A stretch of 64,000 nt of DNA from Litorivivens sp041624475 (GCF_041624475.1 NZ_JBFJUX010000004.1:62001-126000); one strand, 5' to 3'. Numbered from the stretch's first letter, positions 17,191 to 26,040 are shown. Translations and numbers: made by a program. Notes: generated by a model not told the origin, from the letters alone.

Positions 17191-17233
17191 ATGGTGGGTC
17201 GTGCTGGATTCGAACCAGCCAATTGGTTAAAAG
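17191..17233 (-). repeat. Left attachment site: 3' half of tRNA-Lys
   Basis: The first 29 nt (17191-17219) are identical to 51598-51626: the encoded CCA end, acceptor 3' strand and T-arm of tRNA-Lys. A GAC present in the intact tRNA (51627-51629) is missing here, and the next 14 nt (17220-17233) match again up to the anticodon loop. The copy cannot fold as a tRNA. It is the duplicated attachment core left by integration at the tRNA 3' end. Confidence 0.88.
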
Positions 17234-17524
17234 ACAAGTTTTCCTAGTAATAATAAATATATTTAAATACCTTTATAAATTTAAAAAAACATTATAAGTA
17301 AATAAGTAATTGATATTTAATAATATTATATATATTACGATAAACTTAACATTAGATAAATAGAGTGGTTTCGGCATTCCGGCCAGCATCAGCAGCGCAA
17401 ATAATTCAAAAATTCTAGTTATCGTAATAGACTGTGACAAGTTGCCCGGTTGGGGCTTGTGGCCGTTGCTGCAACAGATTCCCTCCCAAGCAGCCAAAAG
17501 GACAAAAGCAAAAGAGGCTACCGA
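17234..17524. other. AT-rich left-end leader of the island
   Basis: These 291 bp contain no convincing gene. The stretch 17234-17370 is extremely AT-rich with many TAATA/ATATA runs, in sharp contrast to the flanking GC-rich core. It is a plausible promoter region for the giant recombinase gene and could also bind an excisionase, IHF or H-NS-like protein. An AGAGG at 17513-17517 is the likely ribosome-binding site for the ATG at 17525. Confidence 0.6.
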
Positions 17525-20500
17525 ATGCCAAGGCTCTTGGGCTGGAGAGAAGGTGCTGGAACGCCGCCATACTCGGCCGATATTGCTCTAGAGATAAGGT
17601 CGATAATTGAGCAGTTTCCTGATTTTTTTGACGGTTACCCCGGAAACCCGACACACAGGGAAAAGCTCGAAAGGGTCGCCCTCGCTCTTGAGCAAGCGGA
17701 GAGATATGAGCCAGACCGGCCAATAAGAAACGAGCACCGTTTAACGCTTTCAGCCAAAGACAGTCCTGTTTACGCCAGCCTCGACCCGGACCTCATGTTC
17801 GTCAGCGGGCCCGCTGGCGTGCGCCCCATACCGGACCAACTGCAGATAGAGCGACTCGGTCGGCTTCTTTTGTTGCTCAGTTTCTGCGGCGCCCGGCCGC
17901 TAACTCCCACAACCATCGAATCCATTGATATTTTCTGTCGCAACTTCCCGAAAGCGCTTCGATCTGGGCTGGGTCGAAAGATAAAGCCGCTAGAAAGGGC
18001 CAATATAAGTAGATACTTAGAAATACAGAACGATGCGGCCGCTTATATTAAAAAACGAGACTGGTCTGGGCTAAGTGTCTTTATCCGGTCGCTCGACGAT
18101 TCCACTTTCCATGAGACTTGGCGAAATCGCGTCGAAAATTTGGACATCATCATTGGTGAGCTTAAGGCCATCCAGGAAGAGCGGCCAAAGCGAGAGGCCA
18201 GGCGCACGAAAACAGTAAAAGCAGCTCCATCAGAAGACGAAATCAAAGCAAGGCAGCGGAAAAAGCAGGCAGCTCGGGTTAAGGCGATTGTAGGTGAACA
18301 CTCAATCCCGGGGCTGGAAGATCACCCCGAGGAAGCCCCGGAAACGGCGTCGATTTCAACACTTCCGGTGGATCCGGATAGCGATGACTGCCCCCCAACA
18401 GGGGCTATCATCACACCGAGGCCGGAACCTAGAACTGCAGACCTGCCTGAAAGCTCGCTGGAAAAGGTCTCAGTTCGGGGTAGCCAGCTTCGATTCAATT
18501 CCATCTGGAGCGGCCAAAGCGTCGAGGCACTCACCGCCACAGAAGCCCGCGTGTGCATGGAGGCGCTACTAGGATATAAAACCAACAGCGACGCTCATGA
18601 GATTGCGCGGGTTCTACTGATTGTCAGCGGCCTAACAAGCCATAAGGTCAATAATTTGCTCGTCGGATTTGGGCCTTCGTTCCCACACGATGAACCTGCG
18701 CCCAAACTGAGTCTGGCTATCAAGGGAAGCGATCTTGAAATAGAGCACGGAGTGCTTGGGTGTGAAGAGTTTGCTGATCTACCCGGCTCCGATGCTTTGG
18801 ATAGGTTTGTTGATGGTGTATCGCAGACGGTTAAGGTCCGTGTAAATCTGGCAGAAATCACCCGCAGGCCGGAAATCCTAGCTCGTATTAAACGGATTGA
18901 TAGCCTGCAATCTCCGCTTCTCGCAGAAATTATTGCAGGGGTGGGCACGCTCAAGCGGCACTTGAGGGAAACAGCAACCGATCGATTTACGATGCACCGC
19001 TGGCGGAGCACCATAGTTCAAGCGACCGTACAAGCCACCTCGGATCTACCTCTTGCACAGTTATTGTTGTGTGAAGATCTTGGCGTGAATGCTTCTGCCC
19101 AGCACTACATCGCTCGTGACTGCGAGCAAGTTAACCAGATGATGCGCGAGATTCGCCACGAGATTTGGGGAATCGAGCTAGCTGACGCCGTCAGCATCGC
19201 TGGAACCGAATTGATTGGGGCGCCTTGGGGAGGGCAGCGCCTTGATCCTATTCGGGAGGTTTCTAAAAGACTACAAAGTCTAGCGACAACTGACAAAATC
19301 GAGTTCGAGGGTGTCATTCCAGTAGAACATCACAATGCGCGGGTTGATTGGGTGGCCTGGCTGCTCATGATCACTACGGCGTCTAGAAACCATCGCGATT
19401 TTGGCGAATTAAAGCTCGATCAGCTCAGTCTGCCAAACGGACTGATTGTCTATGCCGACAAACCCGCGGACCCGAGCATTTATCGTAGATTGGCCGCTTT
19501 CCCTAAATTTGTTGCAGCTGAAATCGAGCGCTTACTTCACTACTACATCCAGCTGAGAGACTACACGCGCAGATTTAATGCGGCCAAGAGTGAGTACACG
19601 CTTTCGCTGGAGGTGGATAAAATCCTCAGTGGAAAAGCACCTTTGCTACTGAGGCTCAGCGATAAAGGGAGGGCTGGAAGCGACGACAAATATCCCAAAA
19701 AGACGATTCAGCGCGTCCCTTGGAAGGCCCGTGAATTTATTAACCGCTACCTTTCCGATGACTATCGACTCAATTTTAGCCGCACCCTTTTCTCCAGCCA
19801 TGCCAGGCGACACAATCTACTCAACCCTCTGCTCATCGAGACGCAGTTAGGACATGTATTTGGGAAGTCGCTGTTCGCCAGCGACTCGGTTATCTCTCCG
19901 CTCGAATTTTCCAAGGCTCTCGAAGACCCGCTAACCTGCTATCTGCAACTCTGCGGGGTGGATACAACGCAAGTCTACTTAAAGCCATCTTACCGTTTGA
20001 AGGGGTTGAACCAAGTCTCAAGCATTGACGAGATATTTGAGGGCGTCAGGGAAACTAGAAAGAGTGATACTCAGCTGATAAGGCGGCAGCGCGGACTCGA
20101 CTCGTCGTCAATGGAAGGTGAAAAAGCTCGCAAAGCGATTGCTGCTGAGCTGCGCAATCACCTCGGACTCACTGAAGATGCTGCTTTCCCAAAGGGTATT
20201 TCACTCAGTCAAGAAGAATGCATTCAATTATCGAAACGAGTGCTTACACAGGTATCTGGGGGTGAGCGAGCGCTGGTTTCAGCATTAAAGCAGTTTCGAC
20301 ACAGGCTCAAGGAGCTAAAGCAATCATATAACTGGAATATCGAATTTCCTCCGCCCATTTACTGGCATATACAAAGCCCGATCCAGGTTACGAAATTCCA
20401 TCTTCAGGCTAAAGACCTAGTAGACAAAATGCAGCGGGAAATTGCTCAAAAGTTTTCGCAGGCACCTCCCGATAGACTGCATGAGATGACCGCCCTCTTT

Positions 20501-22822
20501 TTGGTGATGTGTGATTATTTGCCCTCCTTTAAATTGGCGTGGGAGCTACTTAACGCTAAACCGAAACCGTACCAGATAGACAGCTTCAAATGCTGGGCAG
20601 TAGATTTTAAGCTAAATAGTAAGACGGAGGACGTGATGGCGCGTTTTTTTCCGAAACCCGCTATCGCCGCTCTGGATAAAACCTTCTCATCTACCGTACC
20701 GGTTCCACCGCTCGTTGAGTTCTACCGAAACATCAATGGGCTTCTGCCCAAAAGCGTACGTGATCACCGTAAGTACAGCCGACGAAACCTCGAAAAGATA
20801 GAAAAACTCCTCGAAATATCACGCCTAATCAGCTGTCCGCAACTAATTGCCGATGTGGTGAGTGGGCGGCTCCTGCAGCGCGAGCTGCCAGCAAAGCGAG
20901 CAGCCGAGCTCTATTCGGGTGGGGGTAGCGCCGACATGCTGGAGGATTCCGGTAAGACCCTGAAGCGTACGCATGCGGAAAGACTGTCGGTTCGCAAAAA
21001 AATCGGGCAATTTGAAGAAGAAATTCCTCTGGTCAAAAGTCGTCTCCCCACGACTAACTCCCCCGGAGAGCGCCCCTGGCGTACGGCAAAAAAGGAGCTC
21101 GGCGAACTGTTAGAAGATGAGCTTCATCCAACGACTGAACTCTTGCTGAAATGGACATTTAAACTATTTGAACCGACAGCGAATCGTAAGACCGGCGGGA
21201 AGCTGCGCTTTAAGACAATACGTGACTACGTGACTGATACAGCGGATATTCTCGCCGCAACGCTGGGTAGCACGTGCATCTGGGATCTAGATGAAGAAGA
21301 GATACACGACTTAATAAGCGACTACCTCGGCCAGCCGGGTAAGGCGAGGGAGAAATCGCATGAACATATAAATCGCTTCTTTAGTGACATGCATGAGCTA
21401 GAAGATCTCCCGCTGCTTAGATTTTCCGGTGGTGGTACTACACTTGATAGTATCGATGCAGACGTCATTACTAATTCCGAACATCAATACGCTATTAAGC
21501 TTCTAGACGCGTGGCACAGCCAAGGCCAATTGACAACTGCCGAACAATCTGCATTAAAACAAGTATCCGCTTATCTCAATACGGCATCATCCACAGGCAC
21601 AAGGCGAAGCGAATTACAGTTTTCAAAGAACAAGGACTTACAAGAAAATACCCACGTTTTAGCTATTCGGTATAACCGGACTCGATCACTAAAAACATCT
21701 GCCGCTCGGCGCTTACTCTTGCTTGAAAAAAACCAGCTGGCATGGCTGAATGCTTTGTTAGATGTCGATAGAGAGTGGCTCTTTAATGATATCAATAGAG
21801 CAGATTTGCGTTTTCAGGCACTTAGTTTGGCAACAGAAGCTCTTCGCCTGGCCTGCGGAAATCGTAGAGCAAGAATACATCGCTATCGGCACACGGTTGC
21901 AACCACGGCGTTACTTGAGGCCATGCGTGAGGACGATATCCTACATCGATGGCGCCGGACTTCCCAGCTATCAACCCAGCTTGGTCATACTACGTTGCGA
22001 ACGACAGTGACACACTATACCCACAGCGCTCAAATTCTGTTCGCGTTAGCCTATTCTGGGGCGCGAGACCCAATCACCAAGAGAATGCTCGAATACTTTC
22101 AAAACACAGAGGACGTCCGTCGTATTCGGACTGGGGTAACTTTCCGAACCTTCACTCGTCGACTTTCTTGTGGTGCGATGTTGCCGAATACTTATACGAA
22201 AACATCTATCCATCCACTACCCGTCGACCTGTCACGGCGAAGACGTAGCAGCGTCCACAGTGCCATAGATCTATTTGAAAGCATGTTTCGCGGTAAGTCG
22301 GGTGCGAAGTTGATAGAAAGTGTGATGGAAGGTGAGGTGAAAACTCGCGTTCTAAAAGCGCTATCACGGCTACAGCACGAGACTAACTTTCAATCAGTCC
22401 CAAGTGGCGTGCTACAAAGCTGGATCGTTGGAGAGCTTATCCCTGCGAACCAACTCCCACGGCGCAACCTGCCGAGTTACGTTTTCAGAGAATGGCGACA
22501 ACGTATTGAAGAATTGAGCGATGAGCACATTCTCAGTGCATCTAGTGAATTGATGGCTTTCGCTCGGGGAATACGCTGGTGCAGCCGGCCGGTTGTATGG
22601 AATTGTGCGCCTGAGGATAGCCCACGGGTCGGCCAGCTTATTGAATCACTTGGTCTGCCTATAGATGCAATCTCAGAAACGACAGCAGAAAACCGTTTGA
22701 TCCTTGTCCTTAAGAGAGATGCCGCTACGCCCGCTAGTGCGGCAATAACGATTCGCTGTCTATTGCAACTTGCGCTTTCTCTCTCCGCCATTGCGGAGTC
22801 AAGAGTTAAATTTACAGCATAA
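17525..22822 (+). CDS. Giant tyrosine-recombinase-domain protein (1765 residues)
   Basis: A very large single open frame. The C-terminal third is a complete tyrosine recombinase: a SAM-like core-binding segment (about residues 1230-1300), then Arg1360 in TGTRRSEL, His1452 and Arg1455 in HRYRH, His1488 in QLGHTT and nucleophile Tyr1498 in THYTHS. Two upstream segments look like decayed copies of the same fold. Around 610-790 are TASRNHRDFGEL (Arg621), SHARRH (His759, Arg762) and QLGHVF (His777), with no Tyr at the expected spot. Around 360-530 are SGLTSH with the Arg replaced, HRWR (His491, Arg494), and Tyr528 after LGVNASAQH. A charged, coiled-coil-like stretch lies near 220-260. ATG 17525 has AGAGG 7 nt upstream; a TTG at 17450 is less likely. 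Ordinary integrases have 300-450 residues. It sits at the left end of the island, beside the attachment repeat. I do not recognise a named family for the whole protein. Confidence 0.85.
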   Translation: MPRLLGWREGAGTPPYSADIALEIRSIIEQFPDFFDGYPGNPTHREKLERVALALEQAERYEPDRPIRNEHRLTLSAKDSPVYASLDPDLMFVSGPAGVRPIPDQLQIERLGRLLLLLSFCGARPLTPTTIESIDIFCRNFPKALRSGLGRKIKPLERANISRYLEIQNDAAAYIKKRDWSGLSVFIRSLDDSTFHETWRNRVENLDIIIGELKAIQEERPKREARRTKTVKAAPSEDEIKARQRKKQAARVKAIVGEHSIPGLEDHPEEAPETASISTLPVDPDSDDCPPTGAIITPRPEPRTADLPESSLEKVSVRGSQLRFNSIWSGQSVEALTATEARVCMEALLGYKTNSDAHEIARVLLIVSGLTSHKVNNLLVGFGPSFPHDEPAPKLSLAIKGSDLEIEHGVLGCEEFADLPGSDALDRFVDGVSQTVKVRVNLAEITRRPEILARIKRIDSLQSPLLAEIIAGVGTLKRHLRETATDRFTMHRWRSTIVQATVQATSDLPLAQLLLCEDLGVNASAQHYIARDCEQVNQMMREIRHEIWGIELADAVSIAGTELIGAPWGGQRLDPIREVSKRLQSLATTDKIEFEGVIPVEHHNARVDWVAWLLMITTASRNHRDFGELKLDQLSLPNGLIVYADKPADPSIYRRLAAFPKFVAAEIERLLHYYIQLRDYTRRFNAAKSEYTLSLEVDKILSGKAPLLLRLSDKGRAGSDDKYPKKTIQRVPWKAREFINRYLSDDYRLNFSRTLFSSHARRHNLLNPLLIETQLGHVFGKSLFASDSVISPLEFSKALEDPLTCYLQLCGVDTTQVYLKPSYRLKGLNQVSSIDEIFEGVRETRKSDTQLIRRQRGLDSSSMEGEKARKAIAAELRNHLGLTEDAAFPKGISLSQEECIQLSKRVLTQVSGGERALVSALKQFRHRLKELKQSYNWNIEFPPPIYWHIQSPIQVTKFHLQAKDLVDKMQREIAQKFSQAPPDRLHEMTALFLVMCDYLPSFKLAWELLNAKPKPYQIDSFKCWAVDFKLNSKTEDVMARFFPKPAIAALDKTFSSTVPVPPLVEFYRNINGLLPKSVRDHRKYSRRNLEKIEKLLEISRLISCPQLIADVVSGRLLQRELPAKRAAELYSGGGSADMLEDSGKTLKRTHAERLSVRKKIGQFEEEIPLVKSRLPTTNSPGERPWRTAKKELGELLEDELHPTTELLLKWTFKLFEPTANRKTGGKLRFKTIRDYVTDTADILAATLGSTCIWDLDEEEIHDLISDYLGQPGKAREKSHEHINRFFSDMHELEDLPLLRFSGGGTTLDSIDADVITNSEHQYAIKLLDAWHSQGQLTTAEQSALKQVSAYLNTASSTGTRRSELQFSKNKDLQENTHVLAIRYNRTRSLKTSAARRLLLLEKNQLAWLNALLDVDREWLFNDINRADLRFQALSLATEALRLACGNRRARIHRYRHTVATTALLEAMREDDILHRWRRTSQLSTQLGHTTLRTTVTHYTHSAQILFALAYSGARDPITKRMLEYFQNTEDVRRIRTGVTFRTFTRRLSCGAMLPNTYTKTSIHPLPVDLSRRRRSSVHSAIDLFESMFRGKSGAKLIESVMEGEVKTRVLKALSRLQHETNFQSVPSGVLQSWIVGELIPANQLPRRNLPSYVFREWRQRIEELSDEHILSASSELMAFARGIRWCSRPVVWNCAPEDSPRVGQLIESLGLPIDAISETTAENRLILVLKRDAATPASAAITIRCLLQLALSLSAIAESRVKFTA

Positions 22823-22838
22823 GCACGTATTTTTTTGC

Positions 22839-22882
22839 CAACCTCGGTGAAACGGTGTTTTCGACCCGTTTCACCGAGGTTG
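22839..22882. promoter_or_regulatory. Perfect 17-bp inverted repeat between recombinase gene and next gene
   Basis: CAACCTCGGTGAAACGG (22839-22855) and its exact reverse complement (22866-22882) flank a 10-nt loop. The transcript would form a very stable hairpin, but neither side has a downstream T-run, so it is not a standard intrinsic terminator. It begins 16 nt after the giant recombinase stop and ends 55 nt before the likely start of the next gene. It could be a recombinase or regulator binding site, or an mRNA stabilising structure. Confidence 0.75.
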
Positions 22883-22937
22883 TCCCCCGAATCCCGGAGT
22901 TATGCTTGGAGTAACTATATTCTCTCAGGGGCAGTCC

Positions 22938-23606
22938 ATGGCGGAAATTCACTCGATATCGATAGTTCATAGCGATCTGGAGATCGTGAAAAAAGTTACC
23001 AAATTGATTATCTCACCATTTATTTTCCGCAATGATTTTACGGTTGCTTATCTCATAAAAACTGAACCTCGGAGGTCAGTCATAGAATTGGGCTATTCGG
23101 CGTTACTTACAGACCATTCAGCGCAATTGCTCATTGAAGAGACCATCCACAAAGTGCTGGGTAAGAAGATTCAGAGGAGGTCAAATTGGGCCGCGCTTGA
23201 AATAAACGTAAATGATGACAAATTATTGCTTCCGTCTGAGTGTGAGACTAAGGAGGAAAAAGAGTATGGTCTGACAAGAGTCGGGTCGGGTTGTTTTAGA
23301 AAAGGATCTCCGATAGAGAATGCAAGTAGATTGTATTCCGATATACATGGTAAGGAAAAGCCCGTTGAAGGAATGCCCCTTTGCGGAATCGTAGTCCGGG
23401 CAGCTTATGAGCAGGTGTTTACGATCCGAGAAATAGGCAATACGCTGACGCTGGATTCGGAAGAAGACGTTGAGAACTTTGTCGAGATCTTTTCGAGTAT
23501 CAACGACTCTCTAGAGTTTTGCGTCGAGATTGAAACTATGCCGAAAGCCGAAAAGGAGAGGCTTAAGGATATACTCAGTGAAATCATAGCTCGCCTATCG
23601 AGCTAG
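22938..23606 (+). CDS. Hypothetical protein following the giant recombinase
   Basis: A protein of 222 residues from ATG 22938, which has AGGGG 6 nt upstream. ATG 22902 is possible, but its GGAG is only 2 nt away. I do not recognise it. It begins AEIHSISIVHSDLEIVKKV, has mixed alpha/beta character with no membrane segment or signal peptide, a central acidic-basic stretch (ETKEEKEYGLTRVG) and a charged C-terminal helix (PKAEKERLKDILSEIIARL). It follows the giant recombinase in the same direction across a large palindrome, so the two may form a module, but co-function is inference only. Confidence 0.7.
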   Translation: MAEIHSISIVHSDLEIVKKVTKLIISPFIFRNDFTVAYLIKTEPRRSVIELGYSALLTDHSAQLLIEETIHKVLGKKIQRRSNWAALEINVNDDKLLLPSECETKEEKEYGLTRVGSGCFRKGSPIENASRLYSDIHGKEKPVEGMPLCGIVVRAAYEQVFTIREIGNTLTLDSEEDVENFVEIFSSINDSLEFCVEIETMPKAEKERLKDILSEIIARLSS

Positions 23607-23628
23607 CATGCGTCAGCGAGGAGGTCGA

Positions 23629-23976
23629 ATGCGCATGTATGATGCTTTCCTAGATGTTAGTCAGAGTGTTTCTGTGTGTTTCGTTCAGTTTGTCCGTTGT
23701 GCCAAGAGTCGGCTATCTGGGCGAAGAGCCAGTTTCCTAAAAGCTATTTCTTTTGAATCCACAACAGACACAACGCAAAGCTCTTTCCCCTTTAAAGATC
23801 GGGACGGAATATTTAGGGATGGAGTTTCGATTTGCGAGGCTGGTCAGTGTTCGCTCTCGTCAAGAAATGCTGTTCGTAATCGGTTATTCGGAAAGGCGCT
23901 TGAGACGCTTGTTTCCAGTACGGCTCATAATGTCGGTGCCAGACAGCTTAGTTTTGGGTATAACTCGGCTAGATAG
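23629..23976 (+). CDS. Possible small ORF, uncertain
   Basis: A 115-residue frame that begins MRMYDAFLDVSQSV. Its only strength is a good ribosome-binding site (GAGGAGG at 23618-23624) right after the preceding gene's stop. The composition (many Ser, Arg and Cys) is not convincingly coding, and another frame at 23753-24133 overlaps it. This could be a real short gene, a frameshifted one, or non-coding DNA. The remaining 254 bp to the next gene (23977-24230) hold nothing I can support. Confidence 0.25.
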   Translation: MRMYDAFLDVSQSVSVCFVQFVRCAKSRLSGRRASFLKAISFESTTDTTQSSFPFKDRDGIFRDGVSICEAGQCSLSSRNAVRNRLFGKALETLVSSTAHNVGARQLSFGYNSAR

Positions 23977-24230
23977 CGTATCTGCGACATGTTATGACGC
24001 TCGTGCGGTTATGCTTAACCAATTCATGCCCAAAAAACTCACCTTCAGTATGGTACTTTTCTCTAGGAGCCCCTCAAGGCGTATTTTCGGGGTGGAAGTT
24101 TGGAGCGGATTGTCGCTGTCACTGACGAACTAAATAAAGGAAGGCACTTCGGGGTTGCTAAATGCAGGATTTCGCAAGCACCGTCGACGCTTTATGATAA
24201 GGCATAATCCAATAAATCGGAGAGAGGCCG

Positions 24231-24563
24231 GTGGGGAAAACCGAGAAAGAAGGCGTAGACCGGAGAGCAGTCGCAATCAAAGCTGTATTTACGATATTAG
24301 ACCGCTGGGGTATTCCAAAAGAGGACCGCTTGCCGTTATTGCATATCGCGTCAATGGATGAGCTAAACACACTGCCGCTGGAAAAGCTGGTGGTTTTTGT
24401 AACCATCCATCGATACGCACTTGGTCTTCTAGGGGAAGACCGCGCCTACCTTTGGATGACCAACCCCAATCGCGACTTTGATGGGAAGACTCCAGCTGAG
24501 CACTGCATTGAAAACGAAGGAGGCGCCCATGAGGTGGAATCATACCTGGCTAGGTTTGTGTAG
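24231..24563 (+). CDS. MbcA/ParS/Xre-type antitoxin-like protein, orphan
   Basis: A 110-residue protein. Its C-terminal half has the look of the DUF2384 toxin-binding domain of Xre/MbcA/ParS antitoxins: a helix ending in LGLLGEDRAYLWMTNPN followed by DFDGKTPAEH and a terminal helix. The partner in that family is a RES-domain NAD-degrading toxin, normally directly downstream; none is found here, and the next thing downstream is a broken IS. The N-terminal half (residues 1-50) lacks an obvious Xre helix-turn-helix. The GTG start at 24231 has GGAGAG about 6 nt upstream. The assignment rests on motif resemblance only. Confidence 0.6.
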   Translation: MGKTEKEGVDRRAVAIKAVFTILDRWGIPKEDRLPLLHIASMDELNTLPLEKLVVFVTIHRYALGLLGEDRAYLWMTNPNRDFDGKTPAEHCIENEGGAHEVESYLARFV

Positions 24564-24762
24564 GGTATATAAGGTGCTTTACGGCGAAGCCGGACGGCGA
24601 ACCGCAGAGATATCGAGCGACCGAGGCCTGTCACTGGCCTTCCTTTGATTTAGGTGGATTAGTTCAGACCAGATCTGACACCTCTCCTTGAAAAAGTGAG
24701 GGTTACCGGTATTGATTGAAGGTGACTAAACCCGAAATCAACCGAAACCAAAGGTAACCCTC

Positions 24763-25143
24763 ATGCTCCATACTAATGACAAGATTGTTAAACACAAGGT
24801 AGGTCTGCTCAATTTGGCGGACGAATTGGGCAATATCTTGAAGGCCTGCAAGATGATGGGTGTGTCACGAGATACATTCTATCGTTACAAGGAAGCGGTC
24901 AATGATGGCGGTGTAGAATCGCTGCTAGATCAGAATCGACGTGTTCCTAATCACAAAAACCGGGTCGACCCCACCATTGAGTCTGCGGTTGTCGCGTATG
25001 CTGTGGAAGAACCGGCACATGGACAGGTACGGGTCTCGAACGAGCTGCGCAAGCGTGGTGTCTTCGTCTCCCCAAGCGGTGTCCGGTCAATCTGGCTGCG
25101 GCATGATCTGGCCAACTTCAAACAGCGCCTGAAGGCCTTCGTG
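24763..25143 (+). pseudogene. IS481-family transposase, truncated after the helix-turn-helix region
   Basis: About 127 residues with the IS481-type helix-turn-helix N-terminus: LNLADELGNILKACKMMGVSRDTFYRY, here quoted only in part as LNLADELGNILKACK, followed by LLDQNRRVPNHKNR and SGVRSIWLRHDLANFKQRLK. The expected DDE catalytic domain is missing. The frame continues for about 30 residues into unrelated IS66 sequence in the wrong frame. The reading starts at ATG 24763, just after an inverted repeat. Confidence 0.8.
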
Positions 25144-25144
25144 G

Positions 25145-25678
25145 ATATTGGCCCATACCCGCCGCAAATTCCACGATCTGCATGTGGCCAATCAAAGCCA
25201 GATCACCGAACTGGCGCTGGAGTATATCCAGCAGCTTTACCGGATTGAGCGTGAGTTTAAAGCGTTGTTAGTACAAGAGCGTCAGAAGCAGCGGCAATTG
25301 CAGGCCAAACCGATCATAGATCGACTGCATCACTGGCTAATCGGCAATAGACAACAAGTCCCTGACGGCAGCGGCACCGCAAAAGCCATCGACTACAGTT
25401 TGAAACGCTGGGCCGCCTTGATCCGCTATCTGGATGACGGCGCCGTGCGTATCGACAACAACTGGGTTGAAAACCAGATCCGCCCTTGGGCTCTGGGGCG
25501 CTCGAACTGGTTGTTTGCGGGCTCACTGCGCAGCGGTCAACGTGCGGCGAACATCATGAGTCTGATTCAGTCCGCCGAGATCAATGGGCTGAACCAGCAG
25601 GCCTACCTGAAAGATGTGATGCAACGCCTGCCGACGCAGCGGGAGTCAAAGATTGACGACCTCCTGCCGCACAACTAG
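25145..25678 (+). pseudogene. IS66-family transposase TnpC, C-terminal fragment
   Basis: About 177 residues of the TnpC C-terminus beginning at AHTRRKFHDL. It includes AIDYSLKRWAALIRYL, the catalytic-region IDNNWVENQIRPWALGR and NWLFAGSLRSGQRAA, plus the family's usual C-terminal tail ending in LPHN. The zinc-finger and most of the DDE domain are lost upstream. The only start in frame is a TTG at 25148, so this is a remnant and not a functional gene. Confidence 0.85.
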
Positions 25679-25713
25679 AAAGCCTGAGCAAGGTGGGTTG
25701 GCCGGACGCTTAC

Positions 25714-26040
25714 GTCTAAGACACCAAACCCTGCCGCCGTCCACACCAGCTACGCGAAGCAGTGCGTCCGTGTGAAGTCTCGCAGTCCGTCAGTTTGTGT
25801 CGTCTCGAGGTAAAGCCACTTAGTTGCGGTGTCATAATTCATTTCCATCCGGACGGCGGGGTCAAACTGATACTGAATCGAAATTTATGGACTCCACCCC
25901 AGACAATGGCTGTATCGAGTTTTATGCTGAAAGCCATCGCCAGCTTCAGGCTCAAAAACCGAAGTGTTGGGAAAAAGTAATTTTTCCGTTTGGGCTTCGT
26001 CACATCTGGTGATTGCTCTGGATTCTCCTTTTGGCTAGTT
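25714..26040. other. Intergenic region without a supported gene
   Basis: About 330 bp between the IS66 end and the stop of the GMC oxidoreductase. Short open frames here (for example 25762-25980) have atypical composition and no ribosome-binding site. The stretch around 25850-25905 may be further mobile-element debris, but I cannot assign it. Confidence 0.5.

Larger units (their letters stand above)
24663..25713. mobile_element. Chimeric IS remnant: IS481 5' part fused to IS66 3' part
   Basis: The 5' portion is the start of an IS481-type transposase with its leader (an 11-bp inverted repeat TGAGGGTTACC at 24697-24707 and 24753-24763). At about 25143 it changes abruptly to the C-terminal part of an IS66 TnpC. 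The right end GGACGCTTAC (ending at 25713) resembles the reverse complement of the GTAAGCG tips of IS66 elements. The left limit is uncertain. Neither transposase is complete, so the element is inactive on its own. Confidence 0.7.

Noticed and set aside
17192..17233. Second tRNA-Lys gene
   Set aside because: Only the 3' half is present, with a 3-nt loss, followed by AT-rich DNA. It cannot fold as a tRNA and is an attachment-site duplicate.
21571..21795. Antisense frames within the giant recombinase gene
   Set aside because: They are shadows of a strongly coding frame with conserved recombinase motifs.
23753..24133. A 126-residue open frame on the plus strand
   Set aside because: No ribosome-binding site, odd composition, and it overlaps a frame with a better start. 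Not enough to call a gene.
25762..25980. Small open frame after the IS66 remnant
   Set aside because: No ribosome-binding site, no recognisable motif, and it lies in probable mobile-element debris.
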